The position numbers and the translations under genes were made by a program. The notes beneath the pieces are model-generated. The model searched no databases and was not told where the DNA came from. It saw only the letters and a program-made list of their open reading frames with translations. From Polymyxa betae (taxonomy: Eukaryota > Endomyxa > Phytomyxea > Plasmodiophorida > Plasmodiophoridae): a stretch of DNA of 64,000 nt. The stretch is taken from the NCBI GenBank assembly GCA_003693705.1, contig RBZT01000656.1, positions 62,001 to 126,000 of the forward strand. The letters are read 5' to 3'. Below, in pieces: positions 23,935-34,387 of the stretch (within the stretch, counting starts at the first letter, position 1; each line of letters opens with the position of its first letter).

Positions 23935-26370
23935 ATGAGTAGTGTGGTTCAATTCACACCCTTGTATGGTGCCAGCGATATCGATCCACTCTGTTATCTG
24001 CTCGAACTAGACGACTGTAAAATCCTGCTTGATTGCGGATGGGACGACCATTTCAACGAGAAGGACGTCGAAGCTTTGGGTCGGGTCGTTAATGACGTTG
24101 ATGCTGTTCTCAGTAATACGATCTATGCTATCTCTGGCTGTCTATCTGATCAATGCTATCAGTATCACATCCGGATATTGCTCATATTGGTGCATTACCT
24201 TATGCTATTGGGCAATTAGGTCTGGATTGTCCAATATTCTCCACACAACCTGTATGGAGAATGGGCTGGATGTTCATGTATCAGTATTTCATTATCCTCG
24301 ACAAATATGCTGATTTATAATCAGGTATGATGCCTGGCAACGATTAAATGCTCGAATGGATTTCGACCTTTTTTCAAGTAAACCCGCGATTTATCAATTC
24401 TTTTTTCCATTCTAATCAAGAAAACAGTCGACGACGTCGATGCAGCATTCGAGAAGATCACGAGCGTGACATATTCGCAGGAGTGTCGTCTAACAGGACG
24501 TGGTGATGGTATTACAGTGACACCTTTTCAAGCTGGTCATACACTGGGTGGTGCTATCTGGCGTATTGTGAAAGAATCTGAACAGATCGTCTATGCAGTC
24601 GACATCAATCATAGACGAGAACGGTCCGCCATGTTTTTGCATTCGCTTCCAATCCCGTTTTGATCCTCAATGCTAGACATTTGGATGGAACGGTCTTAGA
24701 GACAGCGTGCCCTCGACCTTCGGTCCTCATTACAGACGTTTATAATGTCTTAAAGCATGTGCCGACCAGAAAGGAGCGCGATGCACAGCTGTTCGATGCG
24801 ATCAGAGATTGTCTGGAAGGCGGCGGTAACTGTCTCATGCCTGTTTTCACAGCCGGTCGTGTCCTGGAACTCCTCGTCTATCTGCATTCGCGCTGGGTCG
24901 CCTCACGATTCGACCAGAAATACGCGATCGCTTTCCTATCCCATGTCGCCTTCAACACGATCGATTTCGCGCGAACCTATTTGGAATGGATGAGTGAGAC
25001 CTGCCAGAAACAATTCGATCAGGCTCGTGAATCTCCTTTCGATCTGAAACACCTTCACGTAATGAGCACTCATTCTCCTTAAATCGCTCTAACATTATCT
25101 ATATAGATCTGTCAATCAATCGAGGAAATCGATCGACTCAACCAGCCTGTGCTTGTTCTAGCTAGCTGTCCCTTCATAGAGTCCAGTTTTGCTGAAGATC
25201 TGCTAATTCGTTGGGCATCTGATCAGAAGAATCTCGTATGTCGTGCAACCTCATCGAATCTTCAATCTGATCGGTTTCGCCTCTCAGATTATGCTGACCT
25301 CAGCTCCGAGAGTCCCTTGTATAGCGTCGACGTTGCTTCAGGTACCGCCGCCGCCTTCCATCGAGATCGTACGTCGGTTTCGAAAGCCTCTGGAAGGCGA
25401 AGAACTTCGCGAACACGAAGAGAAGCGCAAAGAACAGGAGGCCAGTATGGCACAAGAAGAATCCGAATCTGAGTCCGAAGAGGAGGATGAGGCCGATTTC
25501 GATGAGCGCGTCGGCGCCGCCACTGCCATGTTCAAACGTCGCCTGAAACTCGTCCCGACCTATCCGATGTTCGGCTTCAAGGAGGTCGTACACGCCAGCG
25601 ACATGTACGGCGAACAGATCGAGTTCAGCGATTACGTGATTCCCGATATGAACCCGGTCAGTGATGGTGTACATCCGGCTGGGCCAGCAGGGACGGCGAC
25701 GGCCACGATACCAGACGCCGCTCCTTTGCCAACGATTCCCACGAAGTCGCTCACCGAGAACGTCCCCGTCGCCATCAACTGCAAAATCGCGTTCGTTGAT
25801 TTCGAAGGCCGAATGGACCAGAACTCGATCAAGAATGTGATCAAGAGGGTGCAGCCAAGGAAGACGATCTTGGTGCATGGACCGGATAAAGGCAAGGACC
25901 TCGTGATGCAGTTCATTGAGAGCGACCTGCCGTCCTCGTCGACGGCCGTGGCGCCCGATAATTTGCAGACATCGGTGATATCGGCAGAGAAGAATGTATT
26001 CAATATCAAGCTGCGTGATTCGTTGGTGAAAAACTTGCGGTTCGTTAAAGTTGACGATTACGAGGTCGCCTATGTCGATGGGCGAATCGTGCAAAGTGAC
26101 GAATCGCGACATCCGGTGCTGGAGGCGACCGGCTCCACCATGTACGAGCGGCCGGCCGTCTTCCTGGGCGGTCCACGAATGGCGGATCTGAAGAAAGCCA
26201 TCACGAACGAGGGGATCGGAGCCGAGTTCATATCGGGTGTGTTGGTTTGTGAAGGCGGCGAGGTCAACATTCGTAAGGTGACCGACCAGCAAGTTAGTAT
26301 TCAGGGTGTAATTGGTGAACTCTACTTCAAGATCAGGACCATCGTTTACAGTCAATATACGATTATTTAA
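23935..26370 (+). CDS. CPSF2: CPSF2 / CPSF100, inactive metallo-beta-lactamase subunit of the mRNA 3' cleavage complex
   Basis: CPSF100 pairs with the CPSF73 nuclease in pre-mRNA and histone mRNA 3' processing. Landmarks are [19 protein letters not shown] at the N terminus and, after a splice at about 24112, [16 protein letters not shown]. The latter is the degenerate form of the catalytic HxHxDH motif, as in all CPSF100 proteins. Further on are [18 protein letters not shown], a Glu-rich linker, [17 protein letters not shown] and [10 protein letters not shown]. The C terminus VYSQYTII matches the LYEQYAIV end of the human protein, so the gene is complete. The last exon alone covers 25243-26370. 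Its stop codon overlaps that of the next gene on the other strand. Confidence 0.88.
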
Positions 26371-27288
26371 TTCGCTTTCAACGTTTGTTCGAAAGCCGAC
26401 GCTGCCGCCCGGGCTTCGTCGTGATCAACTGACGTAAAGCAGAGTTGCGTTCGGTGAAGAAACGGCTCTGTTGATGAAGTCTTCGGGTACGACCCGATTT
26501 CGACCTATGCAGGTTAGGAGAATTTCTTCAGAACAAAAGCAGTATTACATTTGGAAACCGTCTCTGAACATCAGCAAGTTTATCGGCGATTTCCGATTCA
26601 CCGATATCGACTGTAACCGAGATCCTGATTTGTCGATCACTATGGTTGATGACAGCTAACACCGAATGCAGCATCTGCTCGAATAGCGCCGGGATTCCCG
26701 GCAGAATGAACACATTTCGGCATTGTACAGCCGGAACCCAGAGACCCGCCGTCGTAATGATCCGATCTGCTGGAGATGGGAGAGTCGCCATTCTCAACCG
26801 AGCTGTAATCAACATTAAGTCGCCGAAGCATTCACAAGCGCGATCTATTGCTGACCTCCATTCAACGGTTTCCCTTGTTTGTCGTAATATCTGGCCATGG
26901 CGTCGACAGTGCCCTGATGTGGCTCCAATTTCAACCCGAATGCATCGCTTATTGCTCGATACTGGAAAAGCCCATATTAAGCAACATCAGAGACAATAGC
27001 TGCCAGACGAACCGTAATATCATCGTGAGTGCAACCGATGCCTCCGCTCGTAAACACCTAGTTAGATCTTGAACAAAACCAGTGCCGATTTGCGCGATGG
27101 GCCTGTACGTAGTCGAATCGCAACGACAGCGCCAAAACCGTGTCGGTTATATCGTGGGCGATATCGGGTATGGTCTCAACACGACATAATCGGATTCCAT
27201 GGCTGAACAGCTCACGAGCTAGCACATGTGAGTTCTTATCATGCGTCTTGCCAGATAGAACCTCATTGCCTATCCAAAAAGTCGGCAT
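26367..27288 (-). CDS. Stand-alone MoaB/MogA-fold protein like the N-terminal domain of FAD synthase (FLAD1)
   Basis: Spliced minus-strand exons give one MoaB-like domain. Segments are IGNEVLSGKTHDKNS at the N terminus, then VFTSGGIGCTHDDITVRL after a 50-nt intron, AISDAFGLKLEPH, NVFILPGIPALFEQML, and a C-terminal IGSYPKT piece. In animal FLAD1 this domain precedes a PAPS-reductase-like FAD synthase domain and hydrolyses FAD; here the second domain is absent. The same fold occurs in molybdopterin enzymes and CinA, but the GIGCTHDD and FPGIP/LPGIP pattern fits FLAD1/CinA best. The ATG at 27288 sits right before the domain. The stop (26367-26369) overlaps the CPSF2 stop. Confidence 0.7.
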
Positions 27289-27299
27289 TTTACAAAACA

Positions 27300-27745
27300 G
27301 ATTCTTCTCAGCTGCAAAAATCCCGCTCGTGAGAGAAAAACAATTGAATGTGAGAATCAATGTCGTAAGAAGAGATACCGATAATGATTGCAGCAGCCGT
27401 ATATTGTTTATTCCTAACCGCATGCAGATAGCGAGTAGACAGATGAATACGAGGTAGGATTCGGGCCAAAGTCACCATCGTCTGGAGAGAGGTGATACCC
27501 AAAGCGATGACGACGCTGCAATTATCGCAATGCCTGGTTGGTATAATGGTTTTTGAATACCAGTACTTACTCTTATGATTCTTATGATACTCCCAACCAT
27601 GTTCGAACAAAGTTTGCTGTCAAAGAGCGGCAACTGCGCAAATTAAAGCCACTCAGACTCGTCATCGCTGTCACTTAATTTGCCGAAAACGATAATTGCG
27701 CGGTGCGCCCCGGTAAACTTTGCGGATAAGTACATTTTTATACTG
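27300..27745 (-). CDS. Possible small gene, reading frame unresolved
   Basis: Minus-strand frames start near 27735 (MYLSAKFTGAHRAIIVF) and continue near 27600 with FEHGWEYHKNHKSKYW and TRHCDNCSVV, with AG acceptors between them. A competing frame in the same stretch is also open. No family is recognised, and the region lies directly upstream of the MoaB-like gene. It could be an extra 5' exon of that gene. Confidence 0.2.
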
Positions 27746-28141
27746 AGGTTTTCAAATGAATCCATTTATGGCATCATTCATTTTCTTCTGAACGAACTCG
27801 CTTTTGTTTTCGCTCTAAAACCCCATGGAGCGAGTCAATGTTAGTATCGACTCAACAACAAACTGATGAATGACATCATTAGCAGGTCGTCTTAGAGCCC
27901 GTACTGAATCAATACGCTGCCTTTTGAATTTCGGAATAGATCATTTGGGACAAAAATAAAAATCACAGGTCGTCCAGAATTGTGCGCCAGATAGGCTTGA
28001 AAAGGGATAAAAGGGATGATGGAAAGGACGAATTTGGGAACAAGGAAGAGAGACAAAAAAGGTCTCTCTTTTATTAAGTCAGCGCGGAAATAAAAGCCGA
28101 AAAATGAGTCAGGTTCCGCCGCGGCCCTTCTACCGGAGAGA

Positions 28142-28473
28142 TCACAGCTCTGGCCCGGCGACAAGAATACAACCGAAAGCGAGCACTTCACCATCGATCG
28201 GATGGTGATTGTTGATAGTGAACTGTAGAATTCCATCAGTAACCAATGCATCTAACGTTGGAAAGTTGGAAATCACTGGCTGGTAGTATACTGCTTTCTC
28301 CAATTCAGGTGGAAGTTCACGGAAAAAAACTGTGTTGTTTCCAGCTTGTTGAAAGATATATCTCTGTCAGATGCATCTTCTGAAAGCAGAATAAGTGAGC
28401 GCAATCGGAATTCATGCAAATCGTCAGAATATTTGAATGCAGGTAGAATTGAAATAAATGCCCCCCGAGTGCC
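28142..28473 (-). pseudogene. 3' part of an unidentified gene, cut off by a mobile-element relic
   Basis: Two clearly protein-like minus-strand segments follow one another. One contains RGAFISILPAFKYSDDLHEF and RSLILLSEDASDRD. The other contains RELPPELEKAVYYQPV and FTINNHHPIDGEVL and ends at a TGA (28142-28144). They are in different frames, and the switch falls at a run of seven A on the plus strand (28323-28329); a one-base length change there would join them. The 5' side has an AG acceptor at 28474, but the LTR-like sequence begins about 80 bases further on, so upstream exons are missing. Either the gene is dead or the homopolymer is mis-sequenced. The protein family is unknown to me. Confidence 0.45.
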
Positions 28474-28557
28474 CTGTCATGATTGTGTGCAGGCGCAACC
28501 GCTTCCATCAGGAACTGCATTCTTGTGACTACATGATAATACAGAGCCTGCGCAACA

Positions 28558-28692
28558 CGACCGAACTGGGCAGTTCGGTCAACGCCGTTCTTGAATCAAC
28601 TTTCTCGTCTCGTTTCGTCTTAGTCTCGCCTCTCACCGCCACTCATCCTATTTCTTCTTTCCCTCTTATCTTATTATTCTTACACCTTAGTA
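28558..28692 (+). repeat. LTR-like sequence, copy A
   Basis: This stretch closely resembles the reverse complement of 30007-30142. It shares a small hairpin (CGAACTGGGCAGTTCG), the segment TCAACGCCGTTCTTGAATCA, the CTCGTCTCGTTT run and a TC-rich end with CTTATTATTCT. By eye identity is roughly 80-85 percent over the first 65 bases and lower after. It most likely derives from a long terminal repeat. Confidence 0.5.
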
Positions 28693-28757
28693 TTTTATTA
28701 TATTCGTCGTTACGACAATTCGGTTTATTCGTCATGACGTCGGGGCGCTTCTCCGGG

Positions 28758-29153
28758 TCATTTGGTCCAACAATTGTCCGATGCGTGGAATCTGAATCCG
28801 CGACCTTCCTTCCGGCAGTGCTCGCATCCCTTCGACCTCGTGAAATTTGCTTGCAGCTGCTGTAAATGGTAATTTCTGCCCGATAATTCCATTTCAAGGT
28901 TTAAAATCATCTGTGAGATGCGTTCTGTAGAGAGAGAGTCTGCGTGGCTGTCGGCCGCCGCTATGACCGATCCAAACTGGCTTGGTAACCCCGCCAAGAT
29001 CACTGCCGCAGTCACGGAATCTGTAAGGACAGCTTTAGAAACCTCCTGAAACTCCCGTGTTGCGTCCTTGGCTCGACTAATATATGCCTGTGTATCGGTT
29101 TGGGAACCAACTAAGCAATCTAAGTGCTTAGATTGCTTAGTTGGTTCTGACAC
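28758..29153 (-). mobile_element. Ty1/Copia-type gag fragment
   Basis: The open frame resembles a Copia gag. The pattern SVTAAVILAGLPSQFGSVI followed by LNLEMEL is typical of the UBN2/gag domain. It ends in a zinc knuckle of the CxxC-H-C kind (CEHCRKEGRG through HASDNC). There is no ATG: the frame opens after a stop and its first residues come from a palindromic insertion. No protease, integrase or reverse transcriptase follows downstream, so this is a relic. Its likely 5' LTR is the copy at 30007-30142, in the same orientation. Confidence 0.6.
29104..29147. repeat. Perfect inverted repeat, 21-bp arms, 2-base loop
   Basis: The arms at 29104-29124 and 29127-29147 are exact reverse complements and are separated only by TG. 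The palindrome lies at the 5' edge of the gag frame. It would form a long hairpin in single strands. Confidence 0.9.
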
Positions 29154-30006
29154 AATTCATCTGGTTGTTTACGCATATTTACGATGCCGCCGATCTTGAA
29201 GTTTTGAGCATTGGCAGATCTAAAGAAGCTTGGAGTTAGGCTCGAGGAAAACGTCCCCTATTATTGGTTAGAGAAGCGGTGCGCGATGACTCGGGAGCGG
29301 AAGGTAGGACGCAGGGGACCGGTGTCCTGCAACGGAGCGACGTCAGGGAGTCCTCGGAGGCGGAGCGACGGGGCACGGAATGGAGCGGAGATATGCGATC
29401 CAAGTTTAGTATTGAAGCGAATGTTCTTCAGATTAAAAACAAGTATCAGGCGCTTCAAAATAATTTTCGCAAGGTTCAACAAGATGATCAAAAGACAGGT
29501 AACGTTGCGGCCCCACCGATCGAAACCGCATAGCTGGGACGCTTTATTATTAACCACAGCAATGACAGCGCCCAGAGCGACCGAAACACTGCCCCAGATA
29601 AGGCTGCAATGGTCGAATGAGCGTTGGCATCGATCATTGAATGGGAGAGGTAACGTTAAAGAAAAAGAGATAACGTACGGAAAAAGAGGTCCGTGACCTC
29701 TTTCGAAACGAAAGAGATGGGCAAAGTAGGTCCTACCAATTAATCAGATTTCTCAGTTTTTCCGAACCTCCTATTTTAGTACAGTACCTCTTTCTACCTT
29801 ACCGGTAGTACCCTCAACCCTGAAATAGAAACTCATTACTCACTCAAAAAGGAGATACGCAAAAAGTAGATCGCCCAGGCAGAGTAAGGGGTCGGAAAGA
29901 CGGAAACCTGCGTGCGTTGGTCTCTTACATTTCGAAAGAGTGTCAAGAACCAGCTATATAGTGAATAAACTATAACAGATATAATGAAGTATGTAGAAGC
30001 CTTAGA
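29154..30006. other. Non-coding stretch inside the mobile-element relic
   Basis: Open frames here (for example 29211-29696) have no recognisable domain. The sequence is purine-rich with short repeated words such as AAAGAGGTAACG. It probably represents leader and decayed element sequence between the LTR-like copy and gag. Confidence 0.35.
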
Positions 30007-30142
30007 AGACAGAAGAATAATAAGAGAAGAGTTGCAGAACGAAGAACAGGAAGACGATGACGAGGGACTAAAGCTACGACCAAACGAGACGAAGAAGTTG
30101 ATTCAAAACGGCGTTGAACGAACTGAAGGCCAGTTCGTTCCT
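30007..30142 (-). repeat. LTR-like sequence, copy B (inverted relative to copy A)
   Basis: On the minus strand it repeats the landmarks of copy A: the CGAACTGGCC..CAGTTCG hairpin, TTCAACGCCGTTTTGAATCA, TTCGTCTCGTTTGG and CTTATTATTCTTC. Just outside (30167-30184) is a TGTTACACTG/CAGTGTAACA-type short palindrome that may mark the LTR edge. In orientation it is the expected 5' LTR of the gag fragment. Confidence 0.5.
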
Positions 30143-30364
30143 GTTGCTGGTTTTATTGAATAAGCTAACAGTTACACAGTGTAACACCTGATAAATATCT
30201 AAGGCAGGCTGTTGGTTATGACAAAGAGGTAACGCCATCACGGACCTCATTTTCCGTGGGCTACCTCTAGCTTGATCACCCAGTCAACGACTGCAGTTCC
30301 ACGGGCGCCGATGGTGACATTCTTATCATGACTTCTGCCTCTCGACTTACATGATCATAGTGCT

Positions 30365-31118
30365 ATGTCCACGCGCGAAACCGTGGGAGTCGCTTCAGGA
30401 CCAGGCGTTGTTGCGCCCGACACGACCCGGGTTCTGGGAATGCCCAAAGCCAGATCCTCGACGCCATGTCTCAATGGCGTCACAAGGCCGGTTGGAACCT
30501 GCGCTAGGACACATTGGAAAGTGTCGAGGTGATATCGGTTATGATGGACGTGCGAGGACTGATTTTGTGTCCAACAGGACAATGACAAAGTAGTCAGCAG
30601 TCCCATGACATCCCGGATCGCTTCCCAGTCTGCTGCTGTTGTCGCGCAATTTCTCGATCTGCTCTCCAGCCAGTTCGACATTTCGGCTGAATACATGAAG
30701 AGTTGGGGCATGTGCGGAGAAAAGTGGGACGGGGATACACCCGACCCGCGTCATATCGACAGGCAACCTCACCTCTGTGGCGATATCGCAACGGCATTGA
30801 ATTGGTACAGGCTTGAAAGCCATCGGGAACCAGGAGTGCATCTTCACGGTCAATGTGCAGGTGTCACAGTGGAATCCAGCGGCATGTAACCTTCTAACCA
30901 CTATGCTGGCCTTTGCTGACACCAGTACAAGACGGCCGCTTCGTATTGTGAACAAACGACTTGATGCTCACTTTCCAAGCCCCCTACCGGATCCAGGTGC
31001 TGATGCCGAATCTGTTCTGCATTTCGCTATGGAATGGGTGACAGAAAGATTGCCAATCTGTGTCCACGATCCTGATAGGCTTCGTACATTACAAAGTAAC
31101 ATAAACAGAGATCATTAA
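30365..31118 (+). CDS. Unidentified three-exon gene
   Basis: An ATG at 30365 begins an open exon to about 30525. A GT-AG intron of about 60 nt then leads into an exon with AAVVAQFLDLLSSQFD. A second intron of about 61 nt, removed in frame, leads into the last exon with LKAIGNQECIFTVNVQVSQW and ESVLHFAMEWVTERLP, ending at 31118. Both splices keep the frame, which supports a real gene of about 210 residues. The N terminus is Thr/Arg-rich and disordered; the rest looks helical. I do not recognise the family. It sits right after the mobile-element relic. Confidence 0.45.
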
Positions 31119-31766
31119 TAGCGAGCGAGGCATACAATGCTCAAGTCTAAACATAGCCTTAGCGAATGACGCTGTAGCTTACAACTCAGACTTTAGCATT
31201 TTGGTTAATCACGCAGTTGGTATTTTATTGCATACACTAGCGTTAGAAAATCAGAAGTCATATATCAAGGGCTAACAAGGGATCCTGAAATCCGGAAGAA
31301 TTCGAGACAACTATGAGAAACTTCGTTTTTGGAGAGCCACAACAGCTTTTAGAGTATACATTGCTGTAGAGTTATGAAAGTTCGGAACCGACTGAGAAAA
31401 CACCAGAACTCGGCTCACTTCGGGCCAGATACACAATGAGTATATATCACCGAGCATTATGCCATCTCTCCGCCTTTCCGCTTTCCTTTAAGCAAGATAA
31501 TCAGAAATAGATTGGTGACGTCGTAATGAGTGGACGCTTGATACGCCTTATCCCATCCTGGATGCAATCCCAGGCTGAAGCAACCCATTTGGTCTGAGAA
31601 CGCTTCCGTCCATCCGCCGAGGTCTGAATGGCAATTCCCAATTCTAGTATCAAGCAATAGCAGAGCAGGACAGTAAATGGATCAAGACAGAATGGGCGTG
31701 GCCTTCTTCCCTGTTCTGTCAGTGATCTCGAGATCTTCATCTTCTGTTTTCGCAATTCATATCTAA
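31119..31766. other. Region without a recognised gene
   Basis: There are 648 bases between the unidentified gene and AP-5 mu. Minus-strand frames at 31457-31815 have no domain I recognise. The 3' part should hold the AP-5 mu promoter. Confidence 0.3.
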
Positions 31767-33193
31767 ATGGGCAGGCATCTGGCCAATTCGGTTCGGGCCT
31801 TGTGGATCGTTGCATCGCAGCCGGAGGGCACCCGATACCGACTAATCACATCGAGGCGATTCCCAACGGTCGTCTGCCCCTGGACAATCATGCCGAGCCA
31901 TCCTGATCCTGGGTCGTAGGTGGAGGCAGCGGCCAGCGATCAGGCGCCCGATGATCAGACCGTCATGGCCAAGCTGTCGACAGTGGACGATCTGCGGCAA
32001 CGGTGCTATCTGACTCTCGAGGATTCGATGCAGCTCATTATTTCGTCATCTGATCGTGTCTCGGTGCTGATTTTACCCGCCATCAGCAATGATCAGATTG
32101 CCATCGGAACCGCCGCTTTGCTATCGGAGACGTTTTGCAGCTGGATCTCGCCTTACGTCGCCGATTTTGACGTAAACCTGCTCTGGTCGATCTCGACGCC
32201 TTTGTCGTTGGTGTTTTTTCATACGATGCCCTTCGGCGAATATCTTGACGACCGACCGCTCAGCGACGTTTACAATGGGCTTATACACGGAACGTCGCTG
32301 CCGCCAATGCTGACACCGACCAGCGCAGCCCTCGCATCCGTCACCGTCCTAGAGCAGACCAGCTGCTGCTTCGAAGGCGATTTAACGCCTGTAGGTTTTC
32401 GGCAAGTTGGCGCCATTCAATATGAAGGTTCTGTTTGTAATCGTGTGTTTCAACAAGGAAATTTAAAACTGTTTCAGGTTCTGCACCTGCAGATACAAAG
32501 CTACAAATATCGTTTTTGCAGAACCCGGATTTAAGGCAGTTAAAAGTGCACGAGAAAGCGTCCTTAGAAAACACTCTTGACAAGCACGTGATCACTTTCC
32601 CGCCTTCTAAACAGGTACACTAGATACAGCAGGATTTGTCCAGTTTGTTAGTCTCGATATCAGATGATAATTGCAAAATATGACTGGATGAAACCAGAAG
32701 TTCCAATTAGCAAATATCGATTCTCCATTGATGCGGTTAAGAACGACGACACATCGCTTCAAGCCCTATTAGAGGTGACATTCTCAAAATTCGTCCAGCA
32801 TGTCGAAATCCTGTTCGAACTTGAACAAGATACAGTCGTCGAGCGCTCTGACTCCGAAGTTCAAATTAGTCGAGTTAATGAAAAGACAAATGAGTTTCGA
32901 TGGCCAGTTGGTAAGACAGGTTCGCTGAGCGTGACATTTTTGGTAACAATGCGAACTTAGGCAATGTGTTGACAAACGGAACGATACGGAAAAGAATCCA
33001 ATGGAGCTCGAAACACGGAAGGCCTCTGCATAAACAACGGTTCATTGAAATTCGCTGCATTTCGAGCCCAAATCTTGAGCTGGTAGATTCAGCAGATCAA
33101 GTTAAATATTTTAATTCAAACTTAAACCGAAACCTGTACCGTTTGAAATTTAAAAGTAGCAATAATAATATCAGTAAAGAGGACAGACAATGA
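31767..33193 (+). CDS. AP5M1: AP-5 complex mu subunit
   Basis: AP-5 works in late-endosome retrieval. The N terminus (ALWIVASQPEGT followed by RRFPTVE after a splice) parallels the AVWLISHEPGT and RRYPTVE stretch of animal AP5M1. MPFGEYLD matches its CPFGTLLD. The mu-homology domain follows with ADTKLQISFLQNPD, KYRFSIDAV and FRWPVGKTGSLSV. The first intron is 31869-31919, exactly 51 nt, and contains the in-frame TAG that would otherwise stop translation. The C-terminal exons are less certain, so the end at 33193 is provisional. Fungi and many protists have lost AP-5, so its presence helps place the organism. Confidence 0.65.
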
Positions 33194-33195
33194 CA

Positions 33196-34287
33196 CTACA
33201 ATTTATCAGTTTTCTGAGGGGCATCTTTTTTTAAGAATAAATCACCAACATGAACACAATCGTATTGTTGTCGTGCATAAGCATCCGCATCAATTTCATA
33301 CCCCTCAGAAAACAGTTCATTCAATCTTTCAGTTGTCCCATTAGATTTATCATAAACTGCATTCTGAGCGAAAGTAAACTTCATTATTGGCAATAAAGAA
33401 TCAGTTGTCAATACCTGATAAACGTCTTGAACGCGATTCACAGTTACGATCGATAAAGTGGGCTGACGAGGACAAGCGCTAAACAGATATTGATCGGACG
33501 GGAACAAGCCAATGTCTCTAAGAGCCCGGTTTCCAGCCACTTCAAACGTATTTGGATGCGATAGCTCAGATGGTGAAATTGCGGCAATTATCTCGAGCAA
33601 TTCAGGGAGCCATCCAGTATCAATATATGAAAACCAACCTGATCGACAGCCTGCCTTCTGTATACAGACCCGCTTAAATCCCAGCAATAGGACCAATCAT
33701 GTGAGCCTGGACGAATAATTCAATACTATGCGGCATTGTCGTAGCAGTTCAAGGGACCTAATATGGGTAGGTATTCGAAATGAGTGCCATGCTCGAACAA
33801 TGGCGGTATTTGACAGGAAGCCGATCGGGTATAACAATATGTGATTCCTGGGTGTAGCCGAATATGGTAGGCGAAGCAATTGGAACCCGGTCGTAAGACA
33901 CTAGCGATCAGATCCAGATCTAGCGGCCGATAGATAATGGCATCGTCAACCAAGAAGAATACAAAGTCGGAGGGTGTGGAGGCAAATACGTCGTCAAGAA
34001 TGGCCTGGAAGCACTTCAGCACAGAAAATTGTTAGGCGTGCGATTTTAACATGGAATTGAGCATCCGGGTTGTCGGATTCATAGCGGAAATGAACTTGGG
34101 GAAATCGCTGCTGAACACATTTATATGCATGCATGAAATGAGCATTGGAGGCAGCAACTATGACATTGACTTGTATAATATGATTATCATGAGATGGTTG
34201 GACATAATCAAACAAAGATTGAAGGCAGCTCTGCAATTGCAGAGGTCTATCTTTAGAGAGCACAACACACAAGAATTGCGCCATCAA
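33196..34287 (-). CDS. GT-A-type glycosyltransferase-like protein
   Basis: The N terminus (LCVVLSKDRPLQLQSCLQSL) has the beta-strand plus R-P-x-Q-L pattern seen in one group of family-2-like glycosyltransferases. A DxD-like stretch follows in FFLVDDAIIYRPLD, and then WSYCWDLSGSVYR, HPNTFEVAGN and NRVQDVYQ, in the order found in that group. Exons are joined by short introns near 34020 and 33700. It has no clear signal peptide. Substrate and cellular site are unknown. It lies tail to tail with AP-5 mu, 2 bases apart by my boundaries. Confidence 0.6.
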
Positions 34288-34387
34288 TATCGCTCTGCCT
34301 TCATCAGATCACCGATACTGGCGATACTGTACAACAAAAATTATTCTACAGTTTATCTGCATTTTTACAGATTAAAAAAAAATATTT

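Noticed and set aside
25300-26355. Long minus-strand open frame (351 codons) opposite CPSF2
   Set aside because: It is the mirror of a well-conserved exon; its residues are Arg/His-rich shadow sequence without motifs.
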